Notes under the pieces: generated by a model
Told to the model about the DNA's origin: nothing
Seen by the model: the letters and a program-made list of their open reading frames with translations, nothing else
Databases searched by the model: none
Program-made: the position numbers and the translations under genes
NCBI RefSeq assembly: GCF_900105255.1
Contig: NZ_LT629763.1
Span: forward strand, 2,232,001 to 2,296,000
DNA: 64,000 nucleotides
Direction of reading: 5' to 3'
Source of the DNA: Halopseudomonas sabulinigri
Lineage (GTDB): Bacteria; Pseudomonadota; Gammaproteobacteria; Pseudomonadales; Pseudomonadaceae
Shown here: positions 49,829 through 60,801 of the stretch, piece after piece
Layout: each line of letters begins with the position of its first letter
How positions within the stretch are numbered: the first letter of the stretch is position 1

Positions 49829-51235
49829 TCACACGGTGTGCAGATACCACATATATTCCAGATCGGAGATGGTCTTCTCGAACTCTTCCATCTCGCTCTC
49901 TTTACAGAGCACGAAGACGTCGAGGTACTCCTCGCCGATGTACTCCTTCATCACCTCCGAGGTTTCCAGCGCGCGCAGGGCATCGCGCAAGTTGGTCGGC
50001 AGTGACGCCTCGTGCTGATCGTAAGCGTTGCCTTCGGTCATTTCCGGCGGCTCGATCTTGTTGCTGATACCGTAATGAATCGCTGACAACAAGGCCGCCA
50101 TCAACAGGTAGGGGTTGGCATCCGCGCCCGCCAGGCGATGTTCAATGCGCATGGCTTCCGGCTCACCACCCGGCACCCGAACCGCGACGGTACGGTTGTC
50201 GATACCCCAGGTCGGCGCGCAGGGCACGAAGAAACTCGGACTGAAACGGCGATAGGAGTTCACGTTCGGGCACAGGAAGGCCATGTACTCGGGCAGGGTC
50301 TGCAGCAGACCGCCCACGGCCCAGCGCAACTCGTCGCTCAGGCTGCCATCGGCCTTGGGTGCGAAGATGTTGTGGCCCTGCTCGTCGGTCAGGCTGACGT
50401 GCACATGCATGCCGTTGCCGGCCTGATCGTAATAGGGCTTGGCCATGAAGGTGGTATCCATCTCATGGTCATAGGCGACGTTCTTTATCACCCGCTTGAG
50501 CAACACGTTGTAATCACAGGCGACCACCGGGTCGTCGACGTGATGCAGGTTGACCTCGAATTGCCCCGGGGCAGATTCGGCCACGATGGCGTCAGCGGGG
50601 ATGCCCTGCTCGTGGGCAGCTTCGATGACGTCCTCAAGAAACTCGGCATATTCATCCAGGTCATCCATCGAATAGACCTGAACCGAATTCGGGCGCTTGC
50701 CGGACATGGGTGAGCGCGGTGGCTGCGGTCGGCCGGTCAGGTTCTCCTGGTCAATCAGGTAGAACTCCAGCTCGAAGGCAGAAACCGGGGTCAGCTTGAG
50801 GTCCTTGAAGCGTTCGACAATGCGTTGCAGAACATAACGGGGATCAGCGAAGAAGGGCGTCTTGCGGTCAAACTCGTACATGGTCATCAGCAGCTGACCG
50901 GTTGGCCGTTTCTGCCAGGGCTCTATATTGAGCGTGCCCGGAATCGGCAGACAGATCCGGTCGGCATCGCCGATCTCCAGACCCAGACCGGTTTCTTCTA
51001 CTGTAGTGCCTTGAATATTCAGGGCGAAGACCGAGGCTGGCAGTGCGATGCCTTTTTCAAAGGCCTTGGGCAGTGCGGATCGGTCGATTCGCTTGCCGCG
51101 CACAATGCCGTTCATGTCGGCAATCAGCAGGTCAATAAAGTGTATTTCCGGATGCTCGGCCAGAAAGGCCTCCGCTTCCTGGACACTGGCGGGCTCTTTG
51201 GCTGTCGCAGCATCCGCTCCGGCTTGGGCTTGCAT
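49829..51235 (-). CDS. spuI: Glutamate-polyamine ligase (glutamine synthetase-like) SpuI
   Basis: Protein of 468 aa in the glutamine synthetase family, acting on polyamines to make gamma-glutamyl derivatives. Typical blocks are FIDLLIADMNGIVRGKRI, SAFELEFYLID, APGQFEVNLHHVDDP, GNGMHVHVSL and ADANPYLLMAALL. It is divergent from spuA, matching the P. aeruginosa spuI/spuA arrangement. A second such ligase gene, spuB, lies on the other strand. The upstream region holds a palindrome in the predicted promoter spacer. Confidence 0.93.
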   Translation of the reverse strand: MQAQAGADAATAKEPASVQEAEAFLAEHPEIHFIDLLIADMNGIVRGKRIDRSALPKAFEKGIALPASVFALNIQGTTVEETGLGLEIGDADRICLPIPGTLNIEPWQKRPTGQLLMTMYEFDRKTPFFADPRYVLQRIVERFKDLKLTPVSAFELEFYLIDQENLTGRPQPPRSPMSGKRPNSVQVYSMDDLDEYAEFLEDVIEAAHEQGIPADAIVAESAPGQFEVNLHHVDDPVVACDYNVLLKRVIKNVAYDHEMDTTFMAKPYYDQAGNGMHVHVSLTDEQGHNIFAPKADGSLSDELRWAVGGLLQTLPEYMAFLCPNVNSYRRFSPSFFVPCAPTWGIDNRTVAVRVPGGEPEAMRIEHRLAGADANPYLLMAALLSAIHYGISNKIEPPEMTEGNAYDQHEASLPTNLRDALRALETSEVMKEYIGEEYLDVFVLCKESEMEEFEKTISDLEYMWYLHTV

Positions 51236-51335
51236 GGGTTGTCACCTGTCGTTTGTAAAATATATCAATCACGAAAGTCGCAAGGAGAGAGTTAATCCGA
51301 AAGGCTGCATGGAGTCAATAGAGCAGCAGCCGCAC

Positions 51336-51362
51336 ACTATAGGTGCATACTGCACCATTTAA
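51336..51362 (-). promoter_or_regulatory. Candidate spuI promoter with palindrome in the spacer
   Basis: On the minus strand TATAGT (51341-51336) is a good -10 box. The 15 bases before it (51356-51342) form a perfect inverted repeat, GGTGCA-N3-TGCACC, and TTAAAT (51362-51357) may be a weak -35. A protein bound to the palindrome would block the promoter. The regulator is not identified. Confidence 0.5.
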
Positions 51363-51422
51363 GGCCGCCAGAGGCATTTTCGGCGCCCATCTCGGCGTGA
51401 TTCGTTCTGTCGATCTGGCCTT

Positions 51423-51451
51423 TTGTGTTAAATATTTTTTATTGCTATTGT
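51423..51451 (+). promoter_or_regulatory. Possible spuA promoter in an AT-rich stretch
   Basis: TTGTGT, a 17-base AT-rich spacer and TATTGT lie 65 bases before spuA. The match to consensus is modest. The AT-rich block 51420-51460 stands out in this GC-rich sequence. Confidence 0.4.
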
Positions 51452-51516
51452 ATGAAAAATCGAACAACAATGGCTTCGCGTAAGTTATTCACCACAGACC
51501 TTGGACCCCTCCGGCT

Positions 51517-52278
51517 ATGTCCGTCGCACGCAAACCCGTAATTGGCATTTCCTGCTGCACCGATCAGATCGGCTTGCATCCTTTTAATATTGTTGGCGAA
51601 AAATACATCATGGGCGTGGTCGACGGGGCCGACGGGCTGCCGCTACTGATCCCTGCGCTCGGCGACCGCCTGGATACCGAGCAATTACTCGACCTGCTCG
51701 ACGGCATTATGTTTACCGGATCGCCTTCCAACGTAGAGCCGCACCACTACCAGGGGCCGGCCAGCGCCGAGGGCACCAAACACGATCCCAAGCGCGATGC
51801 CACCACCCTGCCGCTGATTCGCGCCGCCATTGAGCGCGGCGTACCCGTGCTGGGCATCTGTCGGGGCTTCCAGGAAATGAACGTGGCTTTTGGCGGCAGC
51901 CTGCATCAGCGTCTGCATGAAGTGGGCGGTTTTATCGAACACCGCGAACAAAAAGACCAGCCCGTTGCCATTCAGTATGGCCTATCCCACGAGGTTCAGG
52001 TGGAACCGGGAGGATTGCTCTACGATATAGCAGGCTGCAGCGCGGCCCAGGTCAATTCCCTGCACACCCAGGGTGTTGACCGCTTGGCGCCGACGCTGCA
52101 GCCTGAAGCCAGAGCATCTGATGGGCTGATCGAGGCATTCTCGGTCCGCCAGGCACCCAATTTCGCCCTTGGCGTACAGTGGCATCCCGAATGGCAGGTC
52201 AAGGACAACACCTTTTACCTGTCGATTTTCCAGGCGTTTGGTGACGCCTGTAGAGCCCGTGCGTCGCGGCACTCCTGA
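51517..52278 (+). CDS. spuA: Class I glutamine amidotransferase-type hydrolase SpuA
   Basis: Protein of 253 aa of the gamma-glutamyl-GABA hydrolase group (PuuD/PauD-like). The catalytic triad is visible: Cys115 in VLGICRGFQEMNVAFGG, His223 and Glu225 in VQWHPEWQ. It probably releases the glutamate from gamma-glutamylated intermediates of polyamine breakdown. It is the first gene of spuABCDEFGH and lies seven bases before spuB. Confidence 0.94.
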   Translation: MSVARKPVIGISCCTDQIGLHPFNIVGEKYIMGVVDGADGLPLLIPALGDRLDTEQLLDLLDGIMFTGSPSNVEPHHYQGPASAEGTKHDPKRDATTLPLIRAAIERGVPVLGICRGFQEMNVAFGGSLHQRLHEVGGFIEHREQKDQPVAIQYGLSHEVQVEPGGLLYDIAGCSAAQVNSLHTQGVDRLAPTLQPEARASDGLIEAFSVRQAPNFALGVQWHPEWQVKDNTFYLSIFQAFGDACRARASRHS

Positions 52279-52285
52279 GGCATTT

Positions 52286-53632
52286 ATGAACAAGATTGAA
52301 GCGTGGCTGAAAGAACACAAGATTACCGAAGTGGAATGCATGGTCAGCGACCTGACCGGCATCGCCCGCGGCAAGATCGCGCCGACGATGAAATTCATCT
52401 CGGAGAAAGGCATGCGCCTGCCTGAAAGCATCCTGTTGCAATCGGTCACGGGCGACTATGTAGAAGACGACATCTATTACGACCTGCTCGACCCGGCCGA
52501 TATCGACATGATCTGCAAGCCGGACGAGAACGCCATCTATCTGGTGCCATGGGCGCTGGAGCCCACCGCCCAGATCATCCACGAGTGCTTCGACAAGAAG
52601 GGCAACCCCATCGAGATGTCGCCACGCAACGTGCTCAGAACCGTGCTCAGGCTTTATGAAGCCAAGGGCTGGCAGCCGATAGTTGCGCCAGAGATGGAGT
52701 TTTATCTGACCAAGCGCAACGAAGACCCGGATTTGCCGCTGCAAGCCCCGGTAGGCCGCTCCGGGCGTCAGGAGACCGGCCGCCAGTCGTTCTCGATTGA
52801 TGCCGCCAACGAATTTGACCCACTGTTCGAGGATATGTACGACTGGTGCGAGGCTCAGGGCCTAGATCTGGATACCCTGATTCACGAAGAGGGCACCGCG
52901 CAGATGGAAATCAACTTCCGTCACGGCGACCCGTTGCACCTGGCTGACCAGATTCTGGTGTTCAAGCGCACCATGCGCGAGGCCGCGCTCAAGCACGACA
53001 TTACCGCCACCTTTATGGCCAAGCCGATCACCAATGAGCCAGGCAGCGCCATGCACCTGCACCAGAGCATCGTTGATCGCAAGACCGGCAATAACATCTT
53101 CTCCAATGAAGACGGCAGCATGAGCGAGCTGTTCCTTCATCACATCGGCGGCCTGCAGCGCTACATTCCAGAGGTGCTGCCGCTGTTTGCCCCCAACGTG
53201 AACTCCTTCCGCCGCTTCCTGCCCGATACCTCGGCACCGGTGAACGTGGAATGGGGCGAAGAGAACCGCACCGCCGGTCTGCGGGTACCAGACTCCACGC
53301 CGCAGAACCGCCGGGTAGAAAACCGCCTGCCGGGTGCCGACGCCAACCCTTACATCGCCATCGCCGCCAGCCTGCTGTGCGGCTACCTGGGCATGGTCGG
53401 CAAGATGTCGCCCTCGGCGCCGGTCAAGGGCCGCGCCTACGAGCGCCGCAACCTGCGCCTGCCCTTTACCCTGGAGGCCGCACTGGAGCGCATGGAGCAG
53501 TGCAAGGATGTGGAAGAGGTGCTCGGCAGCAAGTTCTGCCGCGGCTACGTGGCCGTCAAACGCGCCGAACACGAGAACTACAAACGGGTAATCAGCTCCT
53601 GGGAACGTGAGTTCCTGCTGCTGAGCGTATAA
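52286..53632 (+). CDS. spuB: Glutamine synthetase-like gamma-glutamyl-polyamine ligase SpuB
   Basis: Protein of 448 aa. GS-family blocks are VECMVSDLTGIARGKIAP, APEMEFYLT, EEGTAQMEINFRHGDP, GSAMHLHQSI and GADANPYIAIAASLL. It ligates glutamate to putrescine or a related diamine using ATP. The ATG at 52286 gives the family start MNKIEAWLKEHKITEVEC; the longer in-frame reading from 52169 overlaps spuA and was rejected. It shares the reaction type with SpuI, and the two may differ in substrate. Confidence 0.94.
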   Translation: MNKIEAWLKEHKITEVECMVSDLTGIARGKIAPTMKFISEKGMRLPESILLQSVTGDYVEDDIYYDLLDPADIDMICKPDENAIYLVPWALEPTAQIIHECFDKKGNPIEMSPRNVLRTVLRLYEAKGWQPIVAPEMEFYLTKRNEDPDLPLQAPVGRSGRQETGRQSFSIDAANEFDPLFEDMYDWCEAQGLDLDTLIHEEGTAQMEINFRHGDPLHLADQILVFKRTMREAALKHDITATFMAKPITNEPGSAMHLHQSIVDRKTGNNIFSNEDGSMSELFLHHIGGLQRYIPEVLPLFAPNVNSFRRFLPDTSAPVNVEWGEENRTAGLRVPDSTPQNRRVENRLPGADANPYIAIAASLLCGYLGMVGKMSPSAPVKGRAYERRNLRLPFTLEAALERMEQCKDVEEVLGSKFCRGYVAVKRAEHENYKRVISSWEREFLLLSV

Positions 53633-53648
53633 CCCACACCAAGGTATA

Positions 53649-53678
53649 GCGCCCGACCAGCGCACACTGGCCGGGCGC
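53649..53678 (+). repeat. Intercistronic hairpin between spuB and spuC
   Basis: GCGCCCG and CGGGCGC, then CCAG and CTGG after one mismatch, form an 11-pair stem with a six-base loop. No T run follows. It may set transcript stability or levels between the two genes. Confidence 0.55.
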
Positions 53679-53698
53679 GCGGAGATCAGGAGTACCGT

Positions 53699-56276
<2,578 letters not shown>

Positions 56277-56296
56277 TCGCCCGGCTCACTGAACCC

Positions 56297-56319
56297 GGCC
56301 GGTGGCATAAGCCCCGGCC
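56297..56319 (+). repeat. Intercistronic hairpin between spuD and spuE
   Basis: GGCCGG-T-GGC pairs with GCCCCGGCC around an ATAA loop; one T is bulged. An A-rich stretch follows, not a T run, so it is not a standard terminator. Confidence 0.55.
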
Positions 56320-56371
56320 AAACCCAAAAAATCAGACCAGGCACTGTGCTGGAGTCTGAATAGGAGAGACC

Positions 56372-57475
56372 ATGAAGCGTCCCATGCAAAAAACCCTGCT
56401 GGCCATGACCACAGCCGCGCTGCTCGGCGGTGTTGGCGTTGCTCAGGCAGACAGCAAGCTGAACATCTACAACTGGTCGGACTACATTGCCGAGGACACC
56501 ATTGCCAACTTCGAGAAAGAAACCGGCATCCAGGTGACCTATGACGTCTACGACTCCAACGACGTACTCGACGCCAAACTGCTGACCGGACGCTCGGGCT
56601 TCGACATTGTCGTGCCCTCGAACAACTTCCTGACCAAGCAGATCAAGGCTGGCGTGTATCTTGAGCTGGATCACAGCAAGTTGCCCAACATGAGCAACCT
56701 GAATCCCGAACTGATGAAGCAGATGGAAAGCATCGACCCGGGTAGCGCGCACTCGATCCCCTACCTGTGGGGTACCAACGGTATCGGCTACAACGTAGAA
56801 AAAGTCGAGGCTGCGCTCGGCGGCGAAGCGCCACCCAATTCCTGGGCCCTGATCTTCGACCCCAAGTACACCAGCAAGCTGTCCAGCTGCGGCATCAGCA
56901 TGCTCGACTCGGCGGATGAAATGCTGCCCAACGCCCTCGCCTACCTGGGCCTGGACCCGAACAGCAACAACGCCGACGACATCAAGAAAGCCGAAGAGCT
57001 CCTGCTCGGTGTGCGCAAGGACATTACCTACTTCCATTCCTCGCGTTATATCTCCGACCTGGCCAATGGTGACATCTGCGTCGCTGCCGGCTTCTCCGGG
57101 GATATCTTCCAGGCCGCCGCACGCGCCGAAGAAGCCGAGAACGGTATCGATATCAAGTACATCATCCCCAAGGAAGGCGCGACCCTTTGGTTCGACATGT
57201 TGGCAATCCCCAAGGATTCCTCCAACCCGGACAACGCGCACGCCTTCATCAACTACATTCTGCGTCCTGACGTAATCGCCCCGATTACCGATTACGTGGC
57301 CTATGCCAACCCGAACAAGGCATCCAACGAGATGGTGGATGAAGAGATCTTCAACGATCCGGCCATTTACCCCACCGATGAGGTCATGAGCCGCCTGTAC
57401 GTCAACGTGCCACGCTCCATGGCCGGCCAGCGTCTGATGACGCGCGCCTGGAGCCGCATCAAGTCTGGCCGCTAA
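56372..57475 (+). CDS. spuE: Polyamine-binding periplasmic protein SpuE
   Basis: Second PotF/SpuD-type binding protein, 367 aa; in P. aeruginosa SpuE prefers spermidine. The signal peptide ends GVAQA, and the mature part begins [18 protein letters not shown]. It is colinear with SpuD over its whole length, so the pair arose by tandem duplication. Ligand preference cannot be proved from the sequence. A perfect 30-base palindrome follows the stop codon. Confidence 0.95.
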   Translation: MKRPMQKTLLAMTTAALLGGVGVAQADSKLNIYNWSDYIAEDTIANFEKETGIQVTYDVYDSNDVLDAKLLTGRSGFDIVVPSNNFLTKQIKAGVYLELDHSKLPNMSNLNPELMKQMESIDPGSAHSIPYLWGTNGIGYNVEKVEAALGGEAPPNSWALIFDPKYTSKLSSCGISMLDSADEMLPNALAYLGLDPNSNNADDIKKAEELLLGVRKDITYFHSSRYISDLANGDICVAAGFSGDIFQAAARAEEAENGIDIKYIIPKEGATLWFDMLAIPKDSSNPDNAHAFINYILRPDVIAPITDYVAYANPNKASNEMVDEEIFNDPAIYPTDEVMSRLYVNVPRSMAGQRLMTRAWSRIKSGR

Positions 57476-57486
57476 GAGCCAACAAC

Positions 57487-57516
57487 AATAAGGGCTGCCC
57501 ATGGGCAGCCCTTATT
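57487..57516. terminator. Perfect 30-base palindrome after spuE
   Basis: AATAAGGGCTGCCCA and its exact reverse complement meet with no loop, 11 bases past the spuE stop; the right arm ends CCTTATT. It may partly terminate transcription so that binding proteins are made in excess over the membrane components. Confidence 0.7.
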
Positions 57517-57630
57517 GGATACACCCCAAATTAAAAGCTCGCTGCGGCGCACATGCCGTGGCGGTAACAACAAGTGCATTCTGTGCGGCGAACCGCGCAG
57601 AAGCAGGTGGGAAGATACGCGGAGAACACT

Positions 57631-58767
57631 ATGGTTGGTGCAGCAGGGGCCATGAAACAGGCCATGGCCAAGGCCGAACCCGATGAGTACGTAAAGATCG
57701 AGCGCATCAGCAAGCGCTTTGACGAAGCCCTGGCCGTCGATGACGTCAGCCTGACCATCAACCGCGGCGAAATTTTTGCGCTGCTGGGTGGTTCAGGGTC
57801 GGGCAAGTCGACGCTGCTACGGATTCTCGCCGGCTTCGAGCGCCCAACCGAGGGCCGCGTACTGCTCGACGGTCAGGACATCACCGATCTGCCGCCGTAC
57901 GAGCGCCCCATCAATATGATGTTCCAGTCCTACGCACTCTTCCCGCACATGACGGTGGCACAGAACATCGCCTTTGGCCTCAAGCAGGACAAGATGAGCA
58001 AGGCGGAAATCGACGACCGCGTAACCGAAATGCTCAAGCTGGTGCACATGACCGAGTACGCTCGCCGCAAGCCGGATCAGCTATCCGGTGGTCAACGCCA
58101 GCGCGTGGCACTGGCCCGCTCCCTGGCCAAGCGGCCCAAGGTGCTGCTGCTGGATGAGCCAATGGGTGCGCTGGACAAGAAGCTGCGCTCACAGATGCAG
58201 CTGGAGCTGGTGGAGATCATCGAACGTGTCGGCGTAACCTGCATCATGGTGACCCACGATCAGGAAGAGGCCATGACCATGGCCCAGCGCATCGCCATCA
58301 TGCATCAGGGCTGGATCGCCCAGGTCGGCACGCCGATGGACATCTACGAAAGCCCGTTGAGTCGCCATGTGGCCGAATTCATCGGCAGCGTGAACATCTT
58401 CGAAGGCGAGATCACCGCCGACATGGAAGACCACGCCATCATCCACTGCGACTGTCTGGATCATCCAATCTACGTGGGCCACGGTATTTCCACCCGCGCG
58501 CAGGACAAGAACATCATCTACGCGCTGCGCCCGGAAAAGGTCTGGGTCTCGACCGAAAAACCCGAAAACGAGCACAACTGGTCGCACGGTGAAGTACACG
58601 ACATCGCCTATCTGGGCGGGCACTCGGTGTATTACATCAAGCTCGACAGCGGCAAGATCGTGCAGGCCTTCATGGCCAACTCCGAGCGCCGCCTGCCCCG
58701 TCCCACCTGGGAGGACGAGGTCTACATCAGCTGGGAAGACGATAGCGGGGTCATTCTGCACTCATGA
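57631..58767 (+). CDS. spuF: Polyamine ABC transporter ATP-binding protein SpuF
   Basis: PotG/SpuF-type ATPase of 378 aa. Walker A GGSGSGKST, signature LSGGQRQRVALARSL, Walker B VLLLDEPMGALDKK and H-loop VTHDQEEAMTMA are intact. A TOBE-like C-terminal domain follows (from about residue 255). The start at 57631 (MVGAAGAMKQAMAKAEP) has a GGAGAACACT site upstream; the longer reading from 57574 was rejected. spuG overlaps its stop by four bases. Confidence 0.95.
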   Translation: MVGAAGAMKQAMAKAEPDEYVKIERISKRFDEALAVDDVSLTINRGEIFALLGGSGSGKSTLLRILAGFERPTEGRVLLDGQDITDLPPYERPINMMFQSYALFPHMTVAQNIAFGLKQDKMSKAEIDDRVTEMLKLVHMTEYARRKPDQLSGGQRQRVALARSLAKRPKVLLLDEPMGALDKKLRSQMQLELVEIIERVGVTCIMVTHDQEEAMTMAQRIAIMHQGWIAQVGTPMDIYESPLSRHVAEFIGSVNIFEGEITADMEDHAIIHCDCLDHPIYVGHGISTRAQDKNIIYALRPEKVWVSTEKPENEHNWSHGEVHDIAYLGGHSVYYIKLDSGKIVQAFMANSERRLPRPTWEDEVYISWEDDSGVILHS

Positions 58768-59672
58768 AAACGCCATCGCTCTCACGACTACTGCCGAGCG
58801 GGCGCCTGTGGGTCATCAGCGTGCCCTACCTGTGGCTGCTGCTGTTTTTCCTGCTGCCCTTCGCCATCGTACTGAAGATCAGCTTTTCACAGGCGGCGAT
58901 CGCCATCCCGCCCTACGACCCGATCTTTCAGTACGTCGAGCAAACGCTCAACGTGGTGCTCAATTTCGGCAACTACATCTTCCTCTCGCAGGATGGCCTG
59001 TATCTCGCCGCATACCTGGGCTCGCTGCAAATAGCCTTCTTCTCGACGCTCATCTGCCTGCTGGTGGGCTACCCGATGGCTTACGCCATCGCCCGCGCGC
59101 CCAAGGACAAACAGCTGGTTTACCTGCTGCTGGTGATGATGCCGACCTGGACCGCCATTCTGATTCGGGTATACGCCTGGATGGGCATTCTCAGCAACAA
59201 CGGCCTGCTCAACAGCGCGCTGCTGTATATCGGCCTGATCGACCAGCCACTGCAAATCCTCAACACCAACATCGCGGTGTATATCGGTGTGGTCTACGCC
59301 TACCTGCCGTTCATGATTCTGCCGCTGTACGCTAACCTGGTGAAGCATGACAACAGCCTGCTGGAAGCGGCAATGGATCTGGGCGCCGGCAAGGTCAAGG
59401 CGTTCTGGAGCATCACCGTGCCCCTGTCCAAGAGCGGCATCATCGCCGGCTCCATGCTGGTGTTCATTCCGGTGGTCGGTGAGTTCGTGATCCCCGAGCT
59501 GCTGGGCGGCCCGGAAACCCTGATGATCGGTAAGGTGCTGTGGCAGGAATTCTTCAACAACCGTGACTGGCCGGTAGCCTCCGCCCTGGCGATCGTGATG
59601 CTGCTGATCCTGATCGTGCCGCTGATCCTGTTCCACTATAACCAGGCCAAGGAAATGGAGAAGAAGTCATGA
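58764..59672 (+). CDS. spuG: Polyamine ABC transporter permease SpuG
   Basis: PotH-like inner-membrane permease of 302 aa with about six transmembrane helices and the EAA loop LLEAAMDLGAGKVKAFWSITVPLSKSGI (about residues 196-223). The start overlaps the spuF stop (ATGA) and its own stop overlaps spuH in the same manner, so the three membrane-complex genes are translationally coupled. Confidence 0.95.
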   Translation: MKTPSLSRLLPSGRLWVISVPYLWLLLFFLLPFAIVLKISFSQAAIAIPPYDPIFQYVEQTLNVVLNFGNYIFLSQDGLYLAAYLGSLQIAFFSTLICLLVGYPMAYAIARAPKDKQLVYLLLVMMPTWTAILIRVYAWMGILSNNGLLNSALLYIGLIDQPLQILNTNIAVYIGVVYAYLPFMILPLYANLVKHDNSLLEAAMDLGAGKVKAFWSITVPLSKSGIIAGSMLVFIPVVGEFVIPELLGGPETLMIGKVLWQEFFNNRDWPVASALAIVMLLILIVPLILFHYNQAKEMEKKS

Positions 59673-60535
59673 GCAAGCGCCCCGGTTTCTCCACCCTCAT
59701 GCTCTGGCTCGGCCTGGCCTTCATCTACATTCCGATGATCATTCTGGTGATCTACTCGTTCAACGCCTCACGTCTGGTCACCGTGTGGGGCGGTTGGTCG
59801 GTGCACTGGTACGTCGGCCTGCTGGACAACACCCAGCTGATGAACGCGGTCAAGCGCAGCCTGCAGATCGCCTTCTTCACCGCCTGCGCCGCGGTCTGTC
59901 TGGGCACGCTGGCAGCCTTTGTCATGACCCGTATCAAGCGCTTCCGTGGTCGCACCATGTTCTCGGGGCTGGTCACCGCACCACTGGTAATGCCCGAGGT
60001 AATCACCGGTCTGTCGTTGCTGCTGCTGTTTGTCGCCATGGCACAGATGATCGGCTGGCCCGCTGAGCGCGGCATGGTGACCATCTGGATCGCCCACGTC
60101 ACCTTCTGTACCTCCTACGTAGCCGTGGTGGTCAGCGGTCGCCTGAGCGAGCTGGATCAGTCGATCGAGGAAGCCGCCATGGACCTGGGCGCGCGCCCGT
60201 GGAAAACCTTTCTGCTGATCACCGTCCCCATGATTGCACCCTCGATTGCGGCCGGCTGGTTACTGTCCTTCACCCTGTCGCTGGATGATCTGGTGCTCGC
60301 CAGCTTCGTTTCCGGCCCTGGCTCAACCACTCTGCCAATGGAAGTGTTCTCGTCGGTGCGCCTGGGCGTGAAGCCCGAGATCAATGCCATTGCCAGCGTG
60401 ATCCTGCTCGCCGTGTCGCTGTTCACTCTGCTCGCCTGGTTCATCGCGCGCAGCGCCGACAAGCGCCGCGCACAGCCGCCAGAAGAAGACGAAAGCGTCA
60501 GCTGGCAGTCGGTAATCGAAAGCCGCCGCAACTAG
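59669..60535 (+). CDS. spuH: Polyamine ABC transporter permease SpuH
   Basis: PotI-like permease of 288 aa with about six transmembrane helices and the EAA loop IEEAAMDLGARPWKTFLLITVPMIAPSI. It pairs with SpuG to form the translocation path for putrescine and spermidine. It is the last gene of spuABCDEFGH and is followed by a strong terminator. Confidence 0.95.
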   Translation: MSKRPGFSTLMLWLGLAFIYIPMIILVIYSFNASRLVTVWGGWSVHWYVGLLDNTQLMNAVKRSLQIAFFTACAAVCLGTLAAFVMTRIKRFRGRTMFSGLVTAPLVMPEVITGLSLLLLFVAMAQMIGWPAERGMVTIWIAHVTFCTSYVAVVVSGRLSELDQSIEEAAMDLGARPWKTFLLITVPMIAPSIAAGWLLSFTLSLDDLVLASFVSGPGSTTLPMEVFSSVRLGVKPEINAIASVILLAVSLFTLLAWFIARSADKRRAQPPEEDESVSWQSVIESRRN

Positions 60536-60548
60536 GCGCCAGCAGCCT

Positions 60549-60588
60549 GCTGACGGGCGGCGTCGCAACGGACCCGCCCGTCAGCTTT
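60549..60588 (+). terminator. Terminator of the spu operon
   Basis: GCTGACGGGCGG and CCGCCCGTCAGC form a perfect 12-base-pair stem with a 13-base loop, followed by TTTA. It lies 13 bases past the spuH stop. Confidence 0.85.
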
Positions 60589-60651
60589 ACCCCGCCCCCA
60601 AGGCCAGCTTCGCCCGCCCCGTACGCCTACCTCCCCCGGTTGAAAAAACAG

Positions 60652-60680
60652 TTGGCATTTGCTGCGTTGGCGTTTACTCT
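60652..60680 (+). promoter_or_regulatory. Possible upstream promoter of the tetR gene
   Basis: TTGGCA, a 17-base spacer and TACTCT directly precede the operator at 60681. The -35 is good and the -10 poor. If used, the operator would cover the transcription start. Confidence 0.35.
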
Positions 60681-60712
60681 ACGCGTGTGAATGAACATTC
60701 ATTCACACGCGT
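60681..60712. promoter_or_regulatory. Operator 1 of the TetR gene: 32-base perfect inverted repeat
   Basis: ACGCGTGTGAATGA and TCATTCACACGCGT flank a four-base centre. The core GAATGA-N4-TCATTC occurs again at 60786-60801. The size and symmetry fit a TetR-family dimer or pair of dimers. Confidence 0.8.
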
Positions 60713-60753
60713 TGCAGTTTCGCATGTTTGCGCCGAGGCGTCGCTGTGCGTGC

Positions 60754-60781
60754 TGTACAAACCAGCGATAGTGGTTAGAAT
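60754..60781 (+). promoter_or_regulatory. Possible proximal promoter of the tetR gene
   Basis: TGTACA, a 16-base spacer and TAGAAT lie just before the ATG at 60788. Transcription would begin at about the start codon, giving a leaderless message covered by operator 2. Confidence 0.45.
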
Positions 60782-60785
60782 GCGC

Positions 60786-60801
60786 GAATGAATACTCATT
60801 C
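60786..60801. promoter_or_regulatory. Operator 2 of the TetR gene, spanning its start codon
   Basis: GAATGA and TCATTC flank ATAC, the same core and spacing as in operator 1. It overlaps the ATG, so binding would block both transcription start and initiation. Confidence 0.65.

Noticed and set aside
51342-51356. NtrC binding site upstream of spuI
   Set aside because: The arms are in the reverse order (GGTGCA first) and the spacing is three bases, unlike the NtrC consensus.
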